From assembly GCF_006335005.1 (NCBI RefSeq), contig NZ_VDMP01000026.1, positions 195,928 to 259,799 on the forward strand: a stretch of DNA of 63,872 nucleotides, in the 5' to 3' direction. The notes under the pieces were generated by a model. It ran no database searches. It saw nothing but the letters and a program-made list of their open reading frames with translations, and had not been told where the DNA came from. This stretch comes from Nocardioides albidus (GTDB lineage Bacteria > Actinomycetota > Actinomycetes > Propionibacteriales > Nocardioidaceae). Shown here piece by piece: positions 1-9,741 of this stretch; positions within the stretch are counted from its first letter, which is position 1; the number at the start of each line of letters is the position of its first letter. The translations under genes were made by a program, and so were the position numbers.

Positions 1-866
1 CCCTGGGCCTGTTCATCGCCGTCCCGTTCGTCGCCTTCCTCGCCGCGATCCCCGTGGCGTGGGGCGGGTGGCTGGGGTGGAGCGACGTCGTCATCACGTT
101 CGTGATGTACGGCCTGACCCTGCACGGCGTGACCGTCGGCTACCACCGTCTCTTCACCCACAAGTCCTTCAAGCCCAACCGGACCGTGAAGATCACGCTG
201 GCGATCCTCGGCTCGATGGCGATCGAGGGTCCGGTGATCCGGTGGGTGGCCGACCACCGCAAGCACCACAAGTACTCCGACAAGGACGGCGATCCCCACT
301 CGCCCTGGCGCTACGGCAACAGCCTGCGCGGGCTGACCAAGGGCTTCGTGTGGGCCCACGTCGGCTGGCTGTTCGACCCCGAGCAGACTCCGATCGACAA
401 GTACGCGCCCGACCTCGCCAAGGACCGCGACCTGGTCCGGATCTCGCGCACCTTCTGGGTGTGGGTGCTGACCTCGATCCTCCTCCCGCCCGTCCTCGGC
501 GCCCTGCTCACCTGGTCCTGGCAGGGCGCGCTGACCGCGTTCTTCTGGGGCACCGTCGTACGCATCGGCCTGATCCACCACGTCACCTGGTCGATCAACT
601 CCATCTGCCACACCCTCGGCGAGCGCCCGTTCGCCTCGCGCGACTTCTCCGGCAACGTGTGGTGGCTCGCGATCCCGTCGGGCGGCGAGTCCTGGCACAA
701 CCTCCACCACGCCGACCCCACCTCCGCGCGCCACGGCGTGAAGCGCTTCCAGTTCGACACCTCCGCCCGGATCATCTGGGCGCTGGAGAAGCTCGGCTGG
801 GTCCGAGACGTCCGCTGGCCCAGCGCCGAGCGGATCCGCTCCAAGACCGTCACGCCGGCCGGCTGA
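1..866 (+). CDS. Acyl-CoA/fatty-acid desaturase, 5'-truncated by the window edge
   Basis: Membrane di-iron desaturase that would insert a double bond (delta-9 type) into acyl chains. The frame is open from base 3, so the true start lies outside; a GTG at 54 is probably internal. The three histidine boxes are visible: HRLFTH (about residue 32 counted from 54), HRKHHKY and a C-terminal HNLHH, with hydrophobic spans between them. An Arg/Lys-rich C-terminus ends just before a 150-bp spacer to mec. Nothing around it suggests a pathway partner. The family is clear; the substrate (acyl-CoA, ACP or lipid) is not. Confidence 0.9.
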   Translation, partial: LGLFIAVPFVAFLAAIPVAWGGWLGWSDVVITFVMYGLTLHGVTVGYHRLFTHKSFKPNRTVKITLAILGSMAIEGPVIRWVADHRKHHKYSDKDGDPHSPWRYGNSLRGLTKGFVWAHVGWLFDPEQTPIDKYAPDLAKDRDLVRISRTFWVWVLTSILLPPVLGALLTWSWQGALTAFFWGTVVRIGLIHHVTWSINSICHTLGERPFASRDFSGNVWWLAIPSGGESWHNLHHADPTSARHGVKRFQFDTSARIIWALEKLGWVRDVRWPSAERIRSKTVTPAG

Positions 867-1016
867 GCGCGACTTGGCTCCGGGTGGGTGTGCGTGTGCG
901 GTCGGGCGCGACGCGCCGGCTGCCACAGCCGCGAACAACGTGTGACAGCGCACGCCACCATCCCGAGCCTCGGGCCGAGTCCGGCGCGGCCCGGCCGACG
1001 CCCTACCCTTGAGCGC

Positions 1017-1475
1017 GTGTTGCGCATCGACCAGGCGACGTACGACGCCATCGTGGAGCACGCCAAGCGGGACCACCCGGTCGAGGCGTGCGGGATGGTC
1101 GTGGGCCCGATCGGGAGCGACCGGCCCGAGCGGCTGATCGAGATGGTCAACGCCGCCGGCAGCCCCACGTTCTACGAGTACGACTCGACGGACCTGTTCC
1201 AGCTCTACAGGCAGATGGACGAGCGCGACGAGGAGCCGGTGGTGATCTACCACTCGCACTCCGCGACCGAGGCGTACCCCAGCGTCACCGACATCAACCT
1301 GGCCAGCGAGCCCGGGGCGCACTATGTGCTGGTCAGCACGCGCGAGCACGGGAATAACCCGGGCCCCGTGGAGTTCAGGTCCTACAGAATCATCGACGGC
1401 GTCGTGACCGAGGAAGAGGTCACCGTCGCTGGCACCCGTGCCGACGCCGTCGCCCCTGCAGAGGAGAGCAGCTGA
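1017..1475 (+). CDS. mec: Mec: JAMM/MPN+ metallopeptidase for CysO-cysteine
   Basis: Zinc peptidase (152 aa) that in Mycobacterium tuberculosis releases cysteine from the CysO-Cys adduct. The JAMM signature is complete: an upstream Glu and HSHS-x6-SVTD, which fits HxH-x7-S-x2-D. I chose the GTG at 1017 because a TACCCT -10 box ends 7 nt upstream (leaderless) and the region before it codes poorly. It is the first gene of mec-cysO-cysM, with 1 nt between its stop and cysO. Because CysO here ends in Gly-Gly-Gln, Mec might also trim that last residue (inference). Confidence 0.9.
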   Translation: MLRIDQATYDAIVEHAKRDHPVEACGMVVGPIGSDRPERLIEMVNAAGSPTFYEYDSTDLFQLYRQMDERDEEPVVIYHSHSATEAYPSVTDINLASEPGAHYVLVSTREHGNNPGPVEFRSYRIIDGVVTEEEVTVAGTRADAVAPAEESS

Positions 1476-1476
1476 C

Positions 1477-2738
<1,262 letters not shown>

Positions 2739-2745
2739 TCGCGCG

Positions 2746-3588
2746 GTGCGACTACTTCTCGGACTGCTCATCGCCGTCTCTGCGAGCCTCGTGGTCCCCG
2801 CCCCCGCGGAGGCCGCGGCGGACCTGCCGCCGCTGACCCAGGTGCAGGCGTCGTCGTACGACGGGAAGCGGAAGTACGGCCGCACCCTCGAGGTCGACCC
2901 CGGCGCCTGGTCGCCCGCTCCGGAGCGGATCGGCTACCAGTGGCTGCGCGACGGCGTGCCGATCCCGGGCGAGGTGGGACGCAGGTACCGGATCGCGCCC
3001 GCGGACGTCGGTCACCGCCTCGACGTCGCGATCGTCGTGGGCGCCACCGGGTACGCCGACACGGCGACCCAGCTGCCCGTCGGCCGGATCAAGCACCGGG
3101 TCGGCGTGCGCCGTACCGTCCGCTACAGCGTGCGGGTGCGCGGCCACGTCGGCGGCGCCGACGTCGGGGAGTTCCGCCGCCTCGCCCAGGAGACCTACGA
3201 CGACGCCCGCGGCTGGCGGGCGAGGGGAGTGCGGTTCAAGCGGGTCCGCCACGGCGGCGCGTTCACGCTGTGGCTCGCCCAGGCCCGGCAGGTGCCGGGC
3301 TTCTCCGGCGCGTGCAGCGCGCAGTGGTCCTGCCGGGTCGGTCGCAACGTCGTCATCAACGTCGATCGCTGGCGCGGCGCGTCACCGGCCTGGATCCGGG
3401 CCGGCGCCTCGCTGCGCGACTACCGGCACATGGTGGTCAACCACGAGACCGGCCACTGGCTCGGCTACGGGCACGCGTCGTGCCCGCGTCGCGGCGCGCT
3501 GGCGCCCGTGATGATGCAGCAGTCGAAGGGCACCGGCGGGTGCCGCCTCAACCCCTGGCCGACCGAGCGCGAGCTCGGCCGGCGCTGA
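2746..3588 (+). CDS. Secreted DUF3152 metzincin-like metalloprotease
   Basis: A 280-aa exported protein. Residues 1-27 form a signal peptide (LLLGLLIAVSASLVV, then APAEA). Residues about 30-110 resemble a bacterial Ig-like module (WSPAPERIGYQWLRDG). The C-terminal DUF3152 domain contains NHETGHWLGYGH, which fits the zinc motif HExxHxxGxxH except that the third motif position is Thr-Gly, followed by a Met-containing turn (VMMQQ). The GTG at 2746 is 7 nt after the cysM stop. The substrate is unknown and no pathway link is evident. Confidence 0.83.
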   Translation: MRLLLGLLIAVSASLVVPAPAEAAADLPPLTQVQASSYDGKRKYGRTLEVDPGAWSPAPERIGYQWLRDGVPIPGEVGRRYRIAPADVGHRLDVAIVVGATGYADTATQLPVGRIKHRVGVRRTVRYSVRVRGHVGGADVGEFRRLAQETYDDARGWRARGVRFKRVRHGGAFTLWLAQARQVPGFSGACSAQWSCRVGRNVVINVDRWRGASPAWIRAGASLRDYRHMVVNHETGHWLGYGHASCPRRGALAPVMMQQSKGTGGCRLNPWPTERELGRR

Positions 3589-3597
3589 GCCGGGGTC

Positions 3598-4632
3598 TCA
3601 CTTCCAGTCGAGGTCCTGGGCGCTGTTCCACAGGCTGTCCGGCAGGGGGTCGACGCCGAGGATGTCGAGGCTGGCGTTGGCGACCTCGCCGTTGCGGATC
3701 GGCTGGGGCGCGGCGCCGAAGCCGGGGCGGGCGCGGCCCGGCTTCGCGCGGTCCGGGTTGAGCGCGTAGAGCTCGGCGTGCGTGACTCCGGCGCCCCAGA
3801 AGGCGAACGGGACGCGGTAGTTGTCGCGGTGGGTCCTGGTCGTGTGGTTCCTCGTGCCGGGGATGCCGCCGTGGTCGGCGGTGAGAACGATCACGGTGTT
3901 GTCGCGCAGCGACGGGGTGGCCTCGACCTGCGCCATCACCCGCCCGATCAGCTTGTCCATCTTGGCGACCGCACGCAGGTACTTCGCCGACATCCAGCCG
4001 GCGTGATGCCCGACCTGGTCCGGCTTGCCGAGGTGGAGGAACGAGAACGACGCGGGGGCGGTCCCGAGGTCGGCGAGCAGCGCCTTCACGACGGCGCCGT
4101 TCCTCTCCACCTCGATGACGTTCTTGTCGACGGCCTTGGGCCACGAGCGCTCGAAGAGCCAGAACTTCGACTTCGTGGCGTAGACCGCGGTCGTGCCGCC
4201 CGCCTCGTGCACCCCGGTGAACACCGACCCGACCTCGCGGCCGGCGGCCTGCTGCACCGTCTTGGTCACCTTGTCGTCGTTCCAGGTGACGCCGTGGCCG
4301 CCCTTGCTCGCCTTGATCCGGCGCCCGGTCACCATGCTGGTGTGGTTGGGGAGGGTCACGGTCATCTCGAGCTGGGTGCGGGCGTCGACCGTCCCGGCGC
4401 CCTCGTCCTTGATGATGCGGTGCAGGTTGGGCGTGCCGGTGCGGCCGAGCCTCTTCAGCGCCCGCGGGTTCAGGCCGTCCACGGAGATGGCGATCACGTG
4501 CTTGTCGTTGACCGTGGCGCGGCCGGCGGCGGGGCGCTCGGCGGACGCGGTTCCAGGATCGGCGAGTCCGAGGCCGGCGAGAGCGGCGGCGACGGCAACG
4601 GCCAGGGCAGCAGGACGGCGCAGGGAGATCAC
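3598..4632 (-). CDS. Secreted alkaline-phosphatase-superfamily phosphodiesterase
   Basis: A 344-aa protein of the type I phosphodiesterase/nucleotide pyrophosphatase group. An N-terminal signal region (LAVAVAAALAGLGLA) is followed by ISVDGLNPRAL (first metal Asp) and the nucleophile segment TVTLPNHTSMVTGRR. The later metal ligands lie in TADHGG and NHTTRTHRD. The GTG start at 4632 has TAGGCT 7 nt upstream, so the mRNA is probably leaderless. It is divergent from murI across 90 bp, so the two share a compact promoter region. The substrate is not predictable. Confidence 0.85.
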   Translation of the reverse strand: MISLRRPAALAVAVAAALAGLGLADPGTASAERPAAGRATVNDKHVIAISVDGLNPRALKRLGRTGTPNLHRIIKDEGAGTVDARTQLEMTVTLPNHTSMVTGRRIKASKGGHGVTWNDDKVTKTVQQAAGREVGSVFTGVHEAGGTTAVYATKSKFWLFERSWPKAVDKNVIEVERNGAVVKALLADLGTAPASFSFLHLGKPDQVGHHAGWMSAKYLRAVAKMDKLIGRVMAQVEATPSLRDNTVIVLTADHGGIPGTRNHTTRTHRDNYRVPFAFWGAGVTHAELYALNPDRAKPGRARPGFGAAPQPIRNGEVANASLDILGVDPLPDSLWNSAQDLDWK

Positions 4633-4722
4633 CCGAGGCAGCCTACGTCGCGCCCCGGTGCGAGACGTGATCTCGGTCCCGCAATGCCGACGGCGGGCAC
4701 CCCGACGCCGTAGTCTGACCGG

Positions 4723-5562
4723 GTGCGGCAGGCGAACCATCCCGACGGTGTCGTCGGTGTCGACCCCGATGCGCCGATCGGGATCTTCGACTCGGGCTTC
4801 GGCGGCCTCACCGTGGCGCGGTCGGTGATCGACCAGCTGCCGCACGAGTCGATCACCTATGTCGGCGACACCGCCCGCCAGCCCTACGGTCCCAAGCCGA
4901 TCGGCGAGGTGCGCGAGTACGCCCTCGAGTGCCTCGACCACCTCGTCGACCAGGGCGTCAAGGCGCTCGTCATCGCCTGCAACTCCGCCTCGGCCGCCAT
5001 GCTCCGCGACGCGCGCGAGCGATACGACGTCCCGGTGGTCGAGGTGATCTACCCGGCCACCCGGCGGGCCGTCGCGGCCACCCGCAACGGCCGGATCGGC
5101 GTCATCTCGACCCGCGCCACCGCCGAGTCGATGGCCTACGACGACGCCTTCGCCGCAGCCCCCCAGATCTCCCTGACGACACGCGCCTGTCCGCGCTTCG
5201 TCGACTTCGTCGAGGCCGGGGTGACCGGCGGCGACGAGCTCATCGCCGTGGCCCACGACTACCTCGACCCGCTCACCGAGCTCGGCATCGACACCCTGAT
5301 CCTCGGCTGCACCCACTACCCGCTGCTGACCGGCGTCATCTCCTACGTGATGGGCGACGACGTCACGCTGGTCAGCAGCGCCGAGGAGTGCGCCAAGGAC
5401 GTCTACCGGATGCTGGCCGACACGGGCCTGATGAGGCCGACCGGCGAGCCGTCGTACACCTTCACCACGACGGGGTCCCCGGCGGAGTTCGAGACGATCG
5501 GGCGACGGTTCCTGGGACCCGAGCTCGTCGCGGCAGGTCAGTTCGCAGGGGGTCTGGCATGA
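4723..5562 (+). CDS. murI: Glutamate racemase
   Basis: Cytoplasmic cofactor-independent racemase (279 aa) making D-glutamate for peptidoglycan. Both catalytic cysteines are present, in ACNSAS and LGCTHYPLL, with the N-terminal [13 protein letters not shown] motif. The GTG at 4723 is 6 nt after a TAGTCT -10 box, so the transcript appears leaderless. Its stop overlaps the next ATG by 4 nt (ATGA), as in the mycobacterial murI-Rv1339 pair. Confidence 0.95.
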   Translation: MRQANHPDGVVGVDPDAPIGIFDSGFGGLTVARSVIDQLPHESITYVGDTARQPYGPKPIGEVREYALECLDHLVDQGVKALVIACNSASAAMLRDARERYDVPVVEVIYPATRRAVAATRNGRIGVISTRATAESMAYDDAFAAAPQISLTTRACPRFVDFVEAGVTGGDELIAVAHDYLDPLTELGIDTLILGCTHYPLLTGVISYVMGDDVTLVSSAEECAKDVYRMLADTGLMRPTGEPSYTFTTTGSPAEFETIGRRFLGPELVAAGQFAGGLA

Positions 5563-6383
5563 GTGAGGACAACGGTGAGATCGCGCCGGAGACGACGGTC
5601 CTGCGGGTCCCGCCCGCGGAGCGCTCGGTGAAGGTGACGGTCGTCGGCTGCTCCGGGTCCTACCCGGGCCCCGACTCGCCGGCGAGCTGCTATCTCGTCC
5701 AGGCCACCGACGCGCTGCGCACGTGGAGCCTGGTGCTCGACATGGGCAACGGCGCGCTCGGAGCCCTCCAGCGCTACGTCGATCCGCTGCAGGTCGACGC
5801 GGTGTTCATCAGCCACCTGCACGCCGACCACTGCGTCGACATGACCAGCTACTACGTGCTGCGCAAATACCACCCGACCGGCTCTCAGCCGAAGATCCCC
5901 GTCTGGGGCCCGAAGGGCACCGCCAAGCGGCTCGCCAAGGCCTACGACCTGCCACGCAAGCCGGGCATGAAGGAGGAGTTCTCCTTCCGTGTGTACGACG
6001 AGCCGATCGAGATCGGCCCGTTCCGCATCGAGCCCTACGAGGTCGACCACCCCGTCCCGGCGTACGGCCTGCGGATCTCCGCCTTCGGCAAGGTCCTCGC
6101 CTACAGCGGCGACACCGGGCCCACGCCGGCGCTGCTCGACATCGCCGCCGACGCCGACCTGTTCCTGTGCGAGGCGTCCTTCCGCTCCTGTGACGACAAC
6201 CCGCCGAGCCTCCACCTCACCGGCGCCGAGGCCGGCGAGGCGGCGACCAAGGCGGCGGTGAAGCGGCTGGTGGTCACCCACGTGCCGCCGTGGCACGACG
6301 CGCAGACCATCTTCGCCGAGGCCGAGTCGGCGTACGACGGCCCGACCGAGCTGGCTGCCCAGGGCACCGTCTACGTGCTCTAG
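5559..6383 (+). CDS. Metallo-beta-lactamase-fold hydrolase, Rv1339-like
   Basis: A 274-aa MBL-fold protein with [11 protein letters not shown] (HxHxDH) and further metal ligands in YSGDTGPTP and THVPP. It corresponds by order and sequence character to Rv1339, reported as an atypical cyclic-nucleotide phosphodiesterase; RNase Z-like nucleases are the nearest relatives. It is translationally coupled to murI. Its TAG stop overlaps the stop of the convergent kinase gene by 4 nt (6380-6383), leaving no room for a terminator between the two. Confidence 0.88.
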   Translation: MSEDNGEIAPETTVLRVPPAERSVKVTVVGCSGSYPGPDSPASCYLVQATDALRTWSLVLDMGNGALGALQRYVDPLQVDAVFISHLHADHCVDMTSYYVLRKYHPTGSQPKIPVWGPKGTAKRLAKAYDLPRKPGMKEEFSFRVYDEPIEIGPFRIEPYEVDHPVPAYGLRISAFGKVLAYSGDTGPTPALLDIAADADLFLCEASFRSCDDNPPSLHLTGAEAGEAATKAAVKRLVVTHVPPWHDAQTIFAEAESAYDGPTELAAQGTVYVL

Positions 6384-7588
6384 CCGTTCGTCCCGGCGGC
6401 GACCGGCAGGTGCACCGTCACCCGCAGCCCGCCCCCGGCGCGCGGCTCGAGGTGCAACGTGCCGTCGTGGGCGTCCACGATGCTCCGGACGATCGCCAGG
6501 CCGAGCCCGACGCCGGAGTGGTCGCCGCGGATCCGCGCCGAGCCGCGCTGGAAGGGCTCGACCAGGGTGGCGACCAGGTGGGGCGCGAGCGCGGAGCCGG
6601 TGTTCTCGACGGTGAGGACGGCGTCGTGGCCGCGGACGGCGGTGGCGACCCACACCGAGCCGCCGCCGGGGAGGTTGTGGACGACCGCGTTGTGCACGAG
6701 GTTCGTCGTCATCTGCAGCAGCAGGGCGTCGGAGCCGATCGTGGTCGCGGGGTCGCCGGTCGTCCCGATGCCGACTCCGCGCCTCTCGGCGAGGGGGAGC
6801 AGCGTCTCCGCGGCCTCCTCCGCGAGCAGCGACAGATCGACCGGTCCGCGGGCGAAGGAGCGCCGGTCCGCCCGGCTGAGCAGGAGCAGCGCCTCGGTCA
6901 GATCGATCGCGCGGCCGTTGACGACCGTCAGCCGCTCGACGAGCTCCCGCTGGTCGTGGTCCGGGTCGTTGCGCGCCACCTCGAGCAGGGTCTGCGTCAC
7001 GGCGAGCGGGGTCCGCAGCTCGTGGGAGGCGTTGGCGGCGAACCGCTGCTGCTCGGCCACCTGCGCCTCGACCTGCCCGAGCATGGTGTCGAAGGCGTCC
7101 GCCAGCTCGCGGAACTCGTCGCGCGGGCCGTCCATGCGGATGCGGTGCGCGAGGGACCCGCGTCCGGCCAGGCGGGTCGCGTCGGTGATGCGGGCCAGCG
7201 GAGCGAGCATCCGCCCGGCCAGCAGCCAGCCTCCGACGAGACCGAACATCAGCAGGAAGGCCAGCACCAGCGTCGCCTTCGGGACGAAGGCCTCCTGCAG
7301 GTCGGAGCGACTCGGGACGTTGGGACCCGGCCGGCCGCCCCCCGCTGACACGAACTGCGGATTCTCCGGGACGTACCGGAGCAGGAACACCCATACGACG
7401 GCCAGGAGCAGCACGCCGGCGACCATCAGGAAGCCCGCATAGCTGAGGGTCAGCTTGAGCCGGACGCTCAGCCTGAATCCACCGATTTGCCGCTGCTGCG
7501 CGCCACCAGATGGAGCGTCGCCTGCGTCGCCGACGCTCGACAGACGCCCAGTCCGGCTTCGCGCCGGACGCCTTGGCGCCGCACTCAT
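6380..7588 (-). CDS. Membrane sensor histidine kinase (OmpR-type partner)
   Basis: A 402-aa kinase. It has TM1 (about 47-69), a short extracytoplasmic loop, TM2 (about 103-123), a HAMP domain (DEFRELADAFDTML), an H-box (NASHELRTPLA) and HATPase_c boxes (NLVHNAVVHN, GVGLGLAIV). It follows its response regulator on the same strand. The only good start, ATG 7588, lies inside a long imperfect palindrome (7466-7633). About the first 41 residues are encoded by that element and look low-complexity and Arg/Ser-rich, unlike a normal kinase N-terminus. A TTG at 7612 is an alternative start. The ligand is unknown; the adjacent VanY-like gene hints at cell-wall sensing. Confidence 0.88.
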   Translation of the reverse strand: MSAAPRRPARSRTGRLSSVGDAGDAPSGGAQQRQIGGFRLSVRLKLTLSYAGFLMVAGVLLLAVVWVFLLRYVPENPQFVSAGGGRPGPNVPSRSDLQEAFVPKATLVLAFLLMFGLVGGWLLAGRMLAPLARITDATRLAGRGSLAHRIRMDGPRDEFRELADAFDTMLGQVEAQVAEQQRFAANASHELRTPLAVTQTLLEVARNDPDHDQRELVERLTVVNGRAIDLTEALLLLSRADRRSFARGPVDLSLLAEEAAETLLPLAERRGVGIGTTGDPATTIGSDALLLQMTTNLVHNAVVHNLPGGGSVWVATAVRGHDAVLTVENTGSALAPHLVATLVEPFQRGSARIRGDHSGVGLGLAIVRSIVDAHDGTLHLEPRAGGGLRVTVHLPVAAGTNG

Positions 7589-7633
7589 CTGGTCACGCTC
7601 GCGACGCGGCAAATCGGTCGATTCAGGCTCAGC
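7466..7633. repeat. Long imperfect palindrome (MITE/REP-like) at the regulator-kinase junction
   Basis: Two 28-nt outer arms, 7466-7493 and 7606-7633, are inverted copies matching at 26 of 28 positions (core ACCGATTTGCCGC / GCGGCAAATCGGT). Further in, the octamer ACCAGATG recurs in inverted orientation with a 1-nt shift. The centre holds further short hairpins, such as GAGCGTCG/CGACGCTC. The element fills the gap between the response regulator and kinase genes and is read in frame on the minus strand as the kinase N-terminus. I see no transposase and no obvious target-site duplication. Confidence 0.75.
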
Positions 7634-7642
7634 CCGGGCGCC

Positions 7643-8314
7643 CTATCCACCGTCGGCTCCCTCGATGCGGTAGCCGACGCCCGGCACCGTCGCGATCACC
7701 CACGGCTCCCCGAGCCGCTTGCGCAGGGCCGAGACGGTGATCCGCACGGCGTTGGTGAACGGGTCGGCGTTCTCGTCCCAGGCGCGCTCCAACAGCTCCT
7801 CGGCGCTCACCACGCCGCCCTCGGCGGCGACGAGGACCTCCAGGACGGCGAACTGCTTGCGGGTGAGGGCGACGTACCGACCATCGCGGTAGACCTCGCG
7901 CCGGAACGGGTCGACCCGCAACCCGGCGAGCTCGCGCACGGGAGGACGGTGATGGCCGCGCCTGCGGTCCAGGGCACGCAGCCGGAGCACCAGCTCCCGC
8001 AGCTCGAACGGCTTGGTCAGGTAGTCGTCGGCGCCCAGCTCGAACCCGGACGCCTTGTCGTCGAGCCGGTCCGCGGCGGTCAGCATGATGATGGGCAGAG
8101 CGCTGCCCGACGCGACGATCCGGCGCGCCACCTCGTCGCCCGTCGGACCGGGGATGTCGCGGTCGAGCACGGCGATGTCGTAGCCGTTGACGCTCAACAG
8201 CTCCAGGGCCGTGTCGCCGTCGCCGGCGATGTCCGCCGCGATCGCCTCGAGACGCAGACCGTCGCGGATGGCCTCGGCCAGGAAGGGCTCGTCCTCGACG
8301 ATCAGCACGCGCAT
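7643..8314 (-). CDS. OmpR/PhoB-family response regulator
   Basis: A 223-aa regulator with a receiver domain (acidic pair EDE near residue 8, phospho-acceptor Asp in IAVLDRDIPG, Lys in LTKPFE) and a C-terminal winged helix (ALTRKQFAVLEVL ... AVRITVSALRKRLG ... VPGVGYRIE). Paired with the downstream kinase at 6380-7588; divergent from the VanY-like peptidase gene at 8406 across 91 bp, a plausible target. Confidence 0.93.
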   Translation of the reverse strand: MRVLIVEDEPFLAEAIRDGLRLEAIAADIAGDGDTALELLSVNGYDIAVLDRDIPGPTGDEVARRIVASGSALPIIMLTAADRLDDKASGFELGADDYLTKPFELRELVLRLRALDRRRGHHRPPVRELAGLRVDPFRREVYRDGRYVALTRKQFAVLEVLVAAEGGVVSAEELLERAWDENADPFTNAVRITVSALRKRLGEPWVIATVPGVGYRIEGADGG

Positions 8315-8405
8315 AGCGTTCTCGATGCTAGTGGGGACAGGCATATCGCCGGCGTATGCGAAACCGGATACGCCGCCGCAACGCGACCCTTCCTTGACTG
8401 GGTGC

Positions 8406-8996
8406 ATGGTCGCCAACACACACCCCCGCACCCCCGACGGCACCACGGCCCGCACCACGGTCCGCACCACGGCGCGCTTCCAGGTGGCGACGTCGACCGT
8501 CGCCGCTGTCGCCGCCGTGGCGTTGACCGCGGTGACCCTGATCGGCATCGTCCAGCTCCAGAGCCCGCGGTCGACCTCGGTGGTGTCCTCCGGCGAGACC
8601 GACCCCGCCCTCGCCCGCCTGGACCCTGCCCTGCTCGCGGCCTTCCGGCGCGCCGCCGAGGACGCCGCGGCCGACGGCGTCGAGCTGCGTGTCAACAGCG
8701 GCTGGCGCTCGGTCGAGGAGCAGGAGCGGCTGCTGCGCGAGGCCGTCCGGAGGTACGGCTCGCGCGAGGAGGCCGCCCGCTGGGTCGCCACGCCGGCGGC
8801 GTCCAGCCACGTCACCGGCGACGCGATCGACGTCGGCGGCCCCGGCGCCACGGACTGGCTGGCCGTCCACGGATCGTCCTACGGCCTGTGCCGGATCTAC
8901 GACAACGAGCCGTGGCACTACGAGCTGCGCCGCGCCGCCATCACCGACGGCTGCCCCGACCGGTACGCCGACGCCGCAGCGCGGTCCGACGGTTGA
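8406..8996 (+). CDS. M15-family D-Ala-D-Ala carboxypeptidase (VanY-like), membrane-anchored
   Basis: A 196-aa protein with one N-terminal membrane segment (VATSTVAAVAAVALTAVTLI, about 30-50) and an extracytoplasmic peptidase domain. The zinc motif SSHVTGDAIDVGG (SxHxxGxAxD) and the later EPWHYEL supply His-Asp-His ligands and the catalytic Glu. It would trim peptidoglycan stem peptides. The divergent two-component operon next door resembles a VanRS-VanY layout, but there is no vanHAX. I therefore read it as wall remodelling rather than glycopeptide resistance. Confidence 0.87.
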   Translation: MVANTHPRTPDGTTARTTVRTTARFQVATSTVAAVAAVALTAVTLIGIVQLQSPRSTSVVSSGETDPALARLDPALLAAFRRAAEDAAADGVELRVNSGWRSVEEQERLLREAVRRYGSREEAARWVATPAASSHVTGDAIDVGGPGATDWLAVHGSSYGLCRIYDNEPWHYELRRAAITDGCPDRYADAAARSDG

Positions 8997-9069
8997 GGTA
9001 CGACGAGCGCGGCGTGGCCGGTGGCTTCGCGGCTCGGCCGCGGGCGGCTCGCACCTCGACCCCCGGCTC

Positions 9070-9741
9070 TCAACCGCGCCCTCGCTCCTCGGCCGCGTCG
9101 CGGATCGTCAGCGCGATCTGGACCCGGTTGGTGGTGCCCAGCTTCTCGAACAGGCGCGACACATGCCCCTTGACGGTCGGGACGGACAGGTGGAGCTCGG
9201 CCGCGATCTCGGCGTTGGACAGGCCACGCCCGACGGCTTCGGCGACCTCGAGCTCCCGTTCGGTCAGGCGGTCCAGGCGCCGGCGGGCGTCGGCGGCGCG
9301 GCTGTCGCCGGTGTCGCTGCGGACCCGTTCGATGAGGGTGCGGGTGACCGACGGCGAGAGCATCGGGTCGCCGTCGGCGACCTTGCGGAGGGCGGCGACG
9401 ATGTCCGGGGGAGCGGTGTCCTTGAGGAGGAAGCCGTCGGCTCCGGCGGCGAGCGCCCCGACCACGTAGTCGTCGGCGTCGAAGGTCGTCAGCACGATCA
9501 CCCGCGGCGGCTGCGGATCCGCGTGGAGGATCCGGGTGGCGGCGAGGCCGTCGAGGACGGGCATCCGGATGTCCATCAGCACCACGTCCGGCCTCAGCTC
9601 GCGCGCGAGGGCGATGCCCGCGCGGCCGTCCGCGGCCTCGCCCACGACGGCGATGTCGGCCTGGCCGCCGAGCATGAGGGTCAGGGCGGAGCGCACCAGC
9701 GGGTCGTCGTCCACGACGAGGACGCGGATCTGGTCGGTCAT
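9070..9741 (-). CDS. NarL/LuxR-family response regulator
   Basis: A 223-aa regulator. The receiver domain has DDD near residue 11, phospho-Asp in VVLMDIRMP and Lys in LLKDTAPP. The C-terminal LuxR HTH is LTERELEVAEAVGRGLSNAEIAAELHLSVPTVK (shown here only as landmark ends LTEREL and SVPTVKGH). It starts on an ATG that overlaps the stop of the kinase gene upstream (ATGA). Its likely target is the divergent ABC exporter operon at 11079-12811, a common arrangement. Confidence 0.93.
   Translation of the reverse strand: MTDQIRVLVVDDDPLVRSALTLMLGGQADIAVVGEAADGRAGIALARELRPDVVLMDIRMPVLDGLAATRILHADPQPPRVIVLTTFDADDYVVGALAAGADGFLLKDTAPPDIVAALRKVADGDPMLSPSVTRTLIERVRSDTGDSRAADARRRLDRLTERELEVAEAVGRGLSNAEIAAELHLSVPTVKGHVSRLFEKLGTTNRVQIALTIRDAAEERGRG

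Noticed and set aside
4193..4828. Forward frame antisense to the phosphodiesterase
   Set aside because: Low-complexity translation and overlap with a well-supported gene.
8406..8996. VanY-like gene with a two-component system as vancomycin resistance
   Set aside because: vanH, vanA and vanX are absent; such peptidases are common in wall remodelling.
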